A DNA stretch of 20,922 nt, taken from contig JBEGVB010000113.1 of NCBI GenBank assembly GCA_041178545.1, forward strand, positions 1-20,922, written 5' to 3'. The stretch's first letter is position 1; each line of letters starts with the position of its first letter. Below, piece after piece: positions 14,439-20,922 of this stretch. The notes under the pieces were generated by a model, which had not been told where the DNA came from, did not search any database, and saw only the letters and a program-made list of their open reading frames with translations. Position numbers and translations under genes: made by a program. The stretch is from JBEATZ01 sp041178545. Its GTDB lineage: Bacteria > Planctomycetota > UBA1135 > UBA2386.

Positions 14439-15337
14439 GCGACCGCCTCCCGCATGCGCATGCGCCGCGAGGCGAGCCAGGTGAGCGCGAGCACGACGAA
14501 CGTGAGGTTGAGCAACGCACCCTGCACCTGGTCCGAGGCACCCGGGAGGCCGGCGATGGTGCCTGCAAGCGTGCCTGCCGAGTCCCACACGCTCAGGACC
14601 GGCGCCCACGAGGGGCTGTCGAGCAGGGCCGCCACGAGGTTGCCCAAGGACGTGCTGCCGATGAGCAACATCACCCAGAACACCGAGGCGAGGTTTGGCG
14701 TGCCCGCGATCGCGGAGAAGGCGACCGGCATCCAGCTCAGCACCAGCGTGAACACGAGCAGCCCGAGCAAGGCTCGCGGCATGAACTTGGCCGTGGTCTC
14801 AAGCAGGGTCCAGTCCGGCGCCAGGAAGGCCCCGCTCACCCACAGCACGAAGGGCGCGCCGATGCAGAGGATCGCGAGGAGCGCGAACGACCCGGCCCAC
14901 TTGGCGAGGAAGTACCCGCGCGGGGTGATGCCGCGGGTCCAGTAGAGCTCCAGCGCGTTGACGGACACGTCCTTCGCGATGGCGCGCGAGGACACGAGTG
15001 CGCTGAGGATGAGGAACGGGGCGAGCGACTCCACCAGGACCGGCCGCAGGTAGAAGTGGATCGAGCTGGGCACGAACCGCAGGAGTTCGGGCTGCTGCGG
15101 CATGTTCTCCTGCAGCGCCTCGGCCGCGCGCGGCGGACCGAACTGCAGGATGCCGAGCTGCACCAGCATCGCAACGAAACTCACGATCGAGGGGCCGAGG
15201 CAGAGGAAGAAGACCGCCACGCCCCACTTGCCGCGGAACAAGGTGCGGAACTCGACGTCTGCGACGGCACGCAGCCGTGCGAGCATGGGGGTTGGCTCGT
15301 ACTGGAGCGACCGGTAGCCGACACCGTAGATGGTCAC
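14435..15337 (-). CDS. ABC-2 type transporter permease (first exporter)
   Basis: The 300-aa membrane protein has a short cytoplasmic N-terminus ending in LARLRAVADVEFRTLFRGKWG, then about six hydrophobic helices: VAVFFLCLGPSIVSFVAMLV, FLILSALVSSRAIA with the family's reentrant region DVSVNALELYWTRGITPRGYFLAKW, SFALLAILCIGAPFVLWV, LLGLLVFTLVLSWMPVAFSA, VFWVMLLIGSTSLGNLVAAL and a final LLNLTFVVLALTWLASRR. A loop of about 45 residues lies between TM1 and TM2. It pairs with the ATPase at 15334-16260. The GTG start overlaps that gene's stop as GTGA and is preceded by a consensus AGGAGG at 6 nt. The substrate is unknown. Confidence 0.9.
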   Translation of the reverse strand: MTIYGVGYRSLQYEPTPMLARLRAVADVEFRTLFRGKWGVAVFFLCLGPSIVSFVAMLVQLGILQFGPPRAAEALQENMPQQPELLRFVPSSIHFYLRPVLVESLAPFLILSALVSSRAIAKDVSVNALELYWTRGITPRGYFLAKWAGSFALLAILCIGAPFVLWVSGAFLAPDWTLLETTAKFMPRALLGLLVFTLVLSWMPVAFSAIAGTPNLASVFWVMLLIGSTSLGNLVAALLDSPSWAPVLSVWDSAGTLAGTIAGLPGASDQVQGALLNLTFVVLALTWLASRRMRMREAVA

Positions 15338-16260
15338 GACCTGCCTCCTTCCGTGGCCTTCTGCACGGCGCCGAGGAACACTTCCTCCAGCGTCCGTCGG
15401 TGCAGCAGGATCTGCCGCACCGAGCCGCCTGCAGCGTGCACGGCCTCGAAGACCCGCTGCGCTGCAGTGCCTGCCTGCACGAAAGCACGCCAGGCACCGC
15501 CCCCGAGCGGCTCCATGCCGAGGGCGGCAACGGCCTCCGGCGCGAGGACGAGTTCAGGCGGGTCCACCACGAACTGGTACTCGACACGCTCGCTGCGCGT
15601 GAGTTCGGCAAGCGGACCGCTCGCAACCATGCGCCCCTGCTCCATGACCACGACCGAGTCGCAGGTCGCCTCGACGTCCTGCAGGATGTGCGTGGAGAGC
15701 ACCACCGACTTGCCGAGGTCCTTTGCGAGGTGGCGGACGATCTTGAGCATCTCCTCGCGCCCGCCGGGGTCGAGCCCGTTGGTGGGCTCGTCGAGGAAGA
15801 GCACGGCCGGGTCGTGCACGAGGGCGGCCGCGAGCTTGGTCTTCTGCCGCATGCCAGTGCTGTAACCGGACACGGGGCGGTAGCGCTGTTCGTCCAGCCC
15901 GACCAGGTAGAGCACCTCGTGCGCACGGCGCGAGGCATCGGCGCGGCCGAGTCCGCTGAGCCTGCCGAGCAGCACCACCATCTCGTAGCCGCTCATCCCG
16001 GGCAGGTGGCCGTCCCGCTCCGGCATGTAGCCGATCCGGCTCCGCACCTCCTCGGGCGAGGCGTCCGCCGGCAGGTCGAGGATCTGCATCGTGCCCGAGG
16101 TGGGCTTCACGAGCCCGAGCAGTGCCTTGAGGATCGAGCTCTTGCCGGCGCCGTTGCGACCCAGCAGGCCCACGGCGCCCGGCGGGAAGATCGCGTTCAC
16201 GGCATCCACGGCGGTGCGCGTCCCGTAGCGGATCGTGAAGTTGCGGAGTTCGACCGTCAT
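15334..16260 (-). CDS. ABC transporter ATP-binding protein (first exporter)
   Basis: The 308-aa ATPase has Walker A GRNGAGKS (34-41), signature YSTGM (133-137), Walker B VLFLDEP (153-159), D-loop NGLDP and switch His191 in LSTHILQDVE. A Pro occupies the usual Q-loop region (GYMPERDGH), as in many CcmA/NatA-like ATPases. A C-terminal extension of about 90 residues ends in the TLEEVFLGAVQ helix typical of ABC-2 export ATPases. It is the first gene of the exporter block. Its ATG has no Shine-Dalgarno sequence and is preceded by TCGCGCCAGCC, identical to the leader of the sigma54 activator gene. Its stop overlaps the permease start as GTGA. Confidence 0.95.
   Translation of the reverse strand: MTVELRNFTIRYGTRTAVDAVNAIFPPGAVGLLGRNGAGKSSILKALLGLVKPTSGTMQILDLPADASPEEVRSRIGYMPERDGHLPGMSGYEMVVLLGRLSGLGRADASRRAHEVLYLVGLDEQRYRPVSGYSTGMRQKTKLAAALVHDPAVLFLDEPTNGLDPGGREEMLKIVRHLAKDLGKSVVLSTHILQDVEATCDSVVVMEQGRMVASGPLAELTRSERVEYQFVVDPPELVLAPEAVAALGMEPLGGGAWRAFVQAGTAAQRVFEAVHAAGGSVRQILLHRRTLEEVFLGAVQKATEGGRS
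15344..15349 (-). promoter_or_regulatory. Shine-Dalgarno AGGAGG for the GTG-started permease
   Basis: AGGAGG on the minus strand, 6 nt before the GTG at 15337 and inside the end of the upstream ATPase gene, fixes the permease start despite the weak start codon. Confidence 0.8.
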
Positions 16261-16321
16261 GGCTGGCGCGAGTGGCCGCTGCGACGCGGGACCTGTTGCC
16301 GGATGCTGGGCGCTCTTGGGT

Positions 16322-17041
16322 TCATGCGGGTGCGGCAGGGGCCCAGCGCTCGAGGTCCTCCGGGCAAGCGGCCATCAGGGTGAGGCGCACCGGGATGCGC
16401 TTGTCACCGAAGTGGGTGTCGCTGGCGATCATGCGCTTGGCGAGCCGGAGGTCGCAACTGCGCAGGAAGGAATCCGTTTCCGCACGGTAGGGGTCGCAGT
16501 GGACGACCAGCCCGCCGGCCGCAAGACACTGGTCGACGTGCCTGCGGATCGGGCCGTGGTGCACCGGTCGGTAGGTGACGTCGGCGAGCAGCAGCAGGTC
16601 AAAGCCCGTCGGCGCCGTCTGCCGGTGCCAGTCCAGCTGGAGCCGCTCGATGCGTTCGCGCGGGGCCCCGGTGGCGAGTCCGTTGAACTCGGCAAAGGCA
16701 AGGGCATCGGGCTCCAGGTCGGCGAAGGTCACCGAGGCCCCTCGCAGCAGGGCACCGCAACCGGCCACTCCAACGCCACAGCCGAGGTCCAGCACCCGCT
16801 TCGCCTCGAGGTCCCGGCGCCGTGCGAGCCAGCGTGCCACCGCAAGCGATGCAGGCCACACGTCTGCCCAGTAGGGCGGCTCGGCGCCGAGCTGGGCACG
16901 CCTCGACCACCCGCCCGTGTGCAGCCACTGCCCCGAGTCGGGTGCCACGACGGAGAGCGTGCCGCCAGCAACCGGGTACCGGTGCCTGCGCAGGGGATAT
17001 CGCCTGAGCTGCTCCTGCTTGCGAGCCTCGGGGACCGTCAT
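16322..17041 (-). CDS. class I SAM-dependent methyltransferase, Nnt1/ETFB-lysine methyltransferase-like
   Basis: The 239-aa soluble protein has a Rossmann methyltransferase fold: SAM-binding motif I VLDLGCGVGVAGCGA (83-97), acidic motif II TFADLEPDAL (105-114), and motif IV DLLLLADVTYRPVHH (148-162). The entry segment PPYWADVWPASLAVARWL (55-72) is characteristic of the family that includes eukaryotic METTL20/21 and bacterial proteins methylating lysines of partners such as electron-transfer flavoprotein beta. The protein substrate cannot be read from the sequence. AAGGGG lies 6 nt before the ATG at 17041. It is 61 nt upstream of the first exporter ATPase on the same strand with no terminator between, so it may head that operon or be separate. 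It is divergent from the two-component genes. Confidence 0.88.
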   Translation of the reverse strand: MTVPEARKQEQLRRYPLRRHRYPVAGGTLSVVAPDSGQWLHTGGWSRRAQLGAEPPYWADVWPASLAVARWLARRRDLEAKRVLDLGCGVGVAGCGALLRGASVTFADLEPDALAFAEFNGLATGAPRERIERLQLDWHRQTAPTGFDLLLLADVTYRPVHHGPIRRHVDQCLAAGGLVVHCDPYRAETDSFLRSCDLRLAKRMIASDTHFGDKRIPVRLTLMAACPEDLERWAPAAPA

Positions 17042-17085
17042 TCGTCGCCCCTTTGTACCATGGCCCTGCGCCGGTTTGGCGTGCG

Positions 17086-17128
17086 TTGGCACATCGTCAC
17101 CTGCAACCCTAAGGTGCGGTACGGCACC
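17086..17128 (+). promoter_or_regulatory. candidate promoter and inverted repeat for the two-component operon
   Basis: In the 94-nt divergent region, TTGGCA (17086-17091, five of six matches to the -35 consensus) and TAAGGT (17110-17115, weak -10) are 18 nt apart. The -10 overlaps the inverted repeat GGTGC (17113-17117) and GCACC (17124-17128), a possible operator or autoregulatory site just ahead of the start at 17136. Confidence 0.35.
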
Positions 17129-17135
17129 CCTCCTG

Positions 17136-19231
17136 ATGGCTCCCGTCTCCTCCCGCTTCACCCGCCTGCACCTGCTTGCGCTGTGCACCTTCCTCGCGCC
17201 GCTCGGGCTGCTCGCGTGGTTCGGGGCGCTCGAGCTCTCGCGGCAGGGTGACCAGGCACAGGCGGCAGTGGAACGCGAGGCCTTCGGGTTCCTCGGGCGC
17301 GCAGTCGCCGCGGCGGATGCACGCATGCAGTCGCGCGTCGCGCCGATCCTCGCACTGGAACCCACGATCGCGAACCCCGTCGCCTGGGCCCTGGAGCGGC
17401 AGACTGCCGGCGACGTCGAGCTGCTGGACGTGATGCTGCTCGACGAGCGAGGTGCGGTGGTCGCACCGGAACCTGCACCGTCGGGGACGGGCCTGCCTGC
17501 GCACCGCCCGACCCGCTCCCGAACACCGTTCGCGAACGAGACGATTGCTGCAGCAGATGCACTGGTGGCCCGCGGCGAACTGGAGTCGGCAGCAAGGCTG
17601 CTGCAGGACCTGGTTGCGCAGCTGCGCCGCATGTCGGGGCAGCGGGGGCGCAGCGGCGGTGAGAACGAGGACCTGGAGCTCCGCGTGCGCTTCCAACTGG
17701 GAGGGGTTCTGCGCGCACTCGGCCAGGCCGAGTCAGCCGTTGCGGAGTACCAGCGCGTGCGCACGCTCGCAGAGCCCCAGCGCATCGCAAACCTCGGCGA
17801 GGGCGACACCCTGGCGCTGGACCTGCTCGCCGAGGTCGCTCTCGCGGAGATCGATGCCGACGCCGAGGAACGGGTGCAGGTGCTCGTTGCGGTTGCCGAG
17901 GGGCGCCACGACATGCTCTCGGACGACCTGCTGGCAGCAGTCACGAAGCGACTCCGCACTGGGCTGCCCGAGGCCACCATGGCGTCGCCTGTCGTGCAAC
18001 GCGCACTGGCACTCGACATCCTGCGTCGGCAGGCACGCGGCTTCGCCGCGGAGTACCGCCAGCTGCTGGAGGAGACCGTGCGCAGGAAGTTGCGCACGCC
18101 CGAGGAGTCGGGGCTCGTCCACCAGGTGTTCAGTGCCGGTGGCACCAGCAGCTTGGTGGTCGTGAGGAAGACGACCGACAGGGAACGCGAACTGTTGGAC
18201 GCAGCACACCTCTGCTACCGCTTCAGCCTGCCGCTGCTGTTCACTGATGCGCTGGAGCCGTTCCTGCGCGGTGCACCCGAGCAGTTCGCGCTCGGCCTCG
18301 CCGACCCGGACGGCATCCCGGTGCTGCAGCCGCCCCAGCCCGCACCCCCCAGCTGGAACGCACCGACGGTGGTGAGCCACGGCATGCAGTTCGCCGCGAT
18401 CCCCGCGGACATCGAGGGATTCACGACTCGTGCGAGTGCAGCCCGCCGCAACATGGCGATCCTGCTGTTTGTCATGCTGTTGGTCGCGGTCTCCGGTGCC
18501 GTGTGGATGTGGCGCTCGGTCTCCCGCGAGGCCGAGCTCGCCCAGGCCAAGGTGGAACTGGTCTCACGCGTCTCGCACGAGCTGAAGACGCCGCTGGCCC
18601 TGATCCGCATGTACGGCGAGACCATGAGCCTCGGCCGCGCGCGGACCCTCGAGGACGCAGGCCGATTCGGCGGCGTCATCGCGCGCGAGGCGGACCGGCT
18701 CACGGGGATGATCCACCGCATCCTCGACTTCGCACGCAAGGAGGCAGGAAGCCTCACCTACCGGCCCGAGCCGGTGGACCTTGGCGAGGTCGCTCGCCGG
18801 GTGGCCGACATCTACCTCCCCCACCTGCAAGGTCGCGGTGCGACGCTCACCACGGACCTGCCCGCCGGCATCCACGCAGCCGTGGACGTGGCAGCCTACG
18901 AGGGAGCACTCGTCAACCTGCTCGAGAACGCGTCCAAGTTCCAGGACCCGGGCCGAACCGACCATCCCATCGAACTGGTCCTCGCAAGCGAGGGGCGGCA
19001 AGCGGTGGTCGAGGTCCGCGACCGCGGTCGCGGTGTCCCCGAGACGGACCTCGAGCAGATCTTCAGCGGCTTCCACCGTGCATCGAACGCGGGGGAGACG
19101 CGCGGCGCAGGGCTCGGACTGAGCCTCGTGCGCCACTTCGCCCAAGCCCATGGCGGTTCGGTCCGTGCCCTGCCTCGCCCCGGTGGCGGCACGGTCCTCC
19201 GCCTGATTCTGCCGACGACGGACCCCAACCG

Positions 19232-19235
<4 letters not shown>
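17136..19235 (+). CDS. sensor histidine kinase with large extracytoplasmic domain
   Basis: The 699-aa kinase has TM1 (about 10-32), an extracytoplasmic sensor of roughly 400 residues, TM2 (about 439-458), then HisKA with His481 in SRVSHELKTPL, N box LVNLLENASK (592-601), G1 DRGRGVP (629-635), F box IFSGFHR and G2 GAGLGLSL (657-664). The sensor contains helical pairs at about 138-165 (ALVARGELESAARLLQDLV) and 185-212 (FQLGGVLRALGQAESAVAEYQRV) that resemble TPR hairpins, so it may bind a protein or peptide. No known sensor fold is recognised otherwise. ATG at 17136 is chosen because it precedes the signal-anchor helix directly. The stop overlaps the regulator start as ATGA. It should phosphorylate that regulator. 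Confidence 0.94.
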
Positions 19236-19929
<694 letters not shown>

Positions 19930-19933
<4 letters not shown>

Positions 19934-20814
19934 TCCGAACCTGCGCAGCCCTCGTGTTCGCGCTCGCTGCCGCGGCAGCACAGGAGCCCGCACTGCACGA
20001 TGCATGGTTGCGCGAGCTGCTCGACACGGACGTGAAGGGTGCGGTCGCGGACTACCGGCGCGTTGCCGGTTCGACACAGAGGCCCGAGTCCGAGCGCTGG
20101 GCGGCGACGGCACGACTCGCGGAGCTGCAGCAGTCGGGTGCGCCTGTCGAAGGCCTTGCCGAACTGCTGGCAGCGGCCCCGCAGGCACTGCAACAGGTGG
20201 TCGCACCAAGTGCATCAACCGTCGACCTCGCGCCCTGGCTCGCGGCCGCGCGGGAGTCCACCGAGTCGCTGTTCGAACTCGTGCGCACCACCGAGCGCGG
20301 CCAGTCCCGCCCACAGGCGAGGCCGCTCATGGACGCGGCGCTGCGCTGGATCGAGCAGCAGTCCGGTCCCGGCCGCAGGGAACAACGGCGGCAGTTGCTC
20401 GAGCAGTTGCAGCGCGCAAGGCTCGAGGGCGATGGCCGGCTCTACATGGAGGCGCGGCGCCAGCTGCGCGCCCTCGCACCCACCGAGCGCGAGGAGAGGC
20501 TCTCGCAGCTCGCGTTCGCCCAGCAGGTGCTGCGGCGGGAACTGGGCGACTCGCCCGAGTCCGCGGACCAGATCCGCCAGCTCAGGTTCCCCGACTGGAA
20601 AGCTCCCCTGGCGCCAGGCGAGCCGGGCGAGGTGCTGGCGAGGGTGCAGGCCAACCTGGCCGTCCGGCTCGCTGCCACGAAGGATCTCGCCTCCGACCGG
20701 GAACTGCTGCTCCAGCTGCAGGCAAGGTTGAAGGCCCTCGAGGGCACCGATCCGGCCGCCGCGGTCGCATTCGTCCGACGGCTGCCCGTCCTCGCCGAGG
20801 AACTGCTGCGCTAG
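19930..20814 (+). CDS. secreted helical protein of unknown function, coupled to the two-component system
   Basis: No family is recognised. The 294-aa product begins with a signal peptide (MIRTCAALVFALAAAAAQEP, likely cut after Ala17), so it is predicted periplasmic or exported. The mature part is almost wholly helical, Ala/Leu/Arg/Glu-rich and without cysteine, with helices such as WAATARLAELQQ, RPLMDAALRWIEQ, RREQRRQLLEQLQRARLEG and RLSQLAFAQQVLRREL. A less helical segment (about 216-236, RFPDWKAPLAPGEPG) splits it. The GTG start overlaps the regulator stop, so it is co-translated with the two-component genes. A role as accessory sensor, ligand or output of that system is inferred from position only. 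No terminator follows. Confidence 0.8.
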
Positions 20815-20871
20815 CACTGGCTCTCGTGTGGTCCTGCAGCAGGGCGTCTGCTACCGTCCCTCCCCACATCC

Positions 20872-20922
20872 ATGAGTGACTTTGGGGCCGGCATCTTCGA
20901 TCAGGATCCAACTCCCTCGGGC
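20872..20922 (+). CDS. possible start of next gene, truncated by window end
   Basis: ATG at 20872 opens a frame of 17 codons to the window edge (MSDFGAGIFDQDPTPSG). Composition looks like a real protein start, and it lies 57 nt after the previous stop, but there is no Shine-Dalgarno sequence and too little to identify a family. Confidence 0.4.
   Translation, partial: MSDFGAGIFDQDPTPSG

Noticed and set aside
17042..18145. Upstream extension of the methyltransferase frame
   Set aside because: It is antisense to the sensor kinase and rich in Ser/Arg repeats without domain character.

Overview
The window is very G+C-rich, almost wall-to-wall coding DNA from a Gram-negative bacterium. A WaaF/WaaC-type heptosyltransferase implies a lipopolysaccharide outer membrane. 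A large membrane-anchored Ser/Thr kinase paired with an FHA-GAF-sigma54 activator, many starts without a clear Shine-Dalgarno sequence, and several GTG starts in GTGA overlaps would fit Planctomycetota, with Myxococcota as the main alternative. No marker gene settles this. No rRNA, tRNA, CRISPR array, insertion sequence or phage gene was recognised.

Layout: (1) 4-794, plus strand: a JAMM metalloprotease-like protein translationally coupled to acpS. (2) 801-6962, minus strand, transcribed right to left: GT9 heptosyltransferase, FHA-GAF-AAA+-Fis sigma54 activator, and a 1019-residue transmembrane Ser/Thr kinase whose start overlaps the activator stop. (3) 7174-10825, plus strand: the RNA-binding factor Tex with an Arg/Gly-rich tail, a strong hairpin, a NUDIX protein, and a 73-residue small protein followed by a 14-bp hairpin. 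(4) 10826-11297: a gene-free gap with two facing terminators. (5) 11298-16260, minus strand: two complete ABC-2 exporters in ATPase-permease-ATPase-permease order, then a six-TM histidine kinase with a RegB-like GGxxNP loop. A SAM methyltransferase (16322-17041) lies 61 nt upstream and may be co-transcribed. (6) 17136-20814, plus strand: a two-component system (sensor kinase with a large extracytoplasmic domain, OmpR-type regulator) overlapping a secreted helical protein. (7) 20872 onward: the first 17 codons of a possible next gene.

Signalling dominates. The window has a Ser/Thr kinase with a phosphothreonine-binding sigma54 activator, an orphan RegB-like kinase tied to two exporters, and a complete two-component system with a secreted partner. 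Overlapping start/stop codons within each block suggest tight co-expression. The best candidates for undescribed systems are the kinase/FHA-activator pair and the twin exporter-sensor operon.
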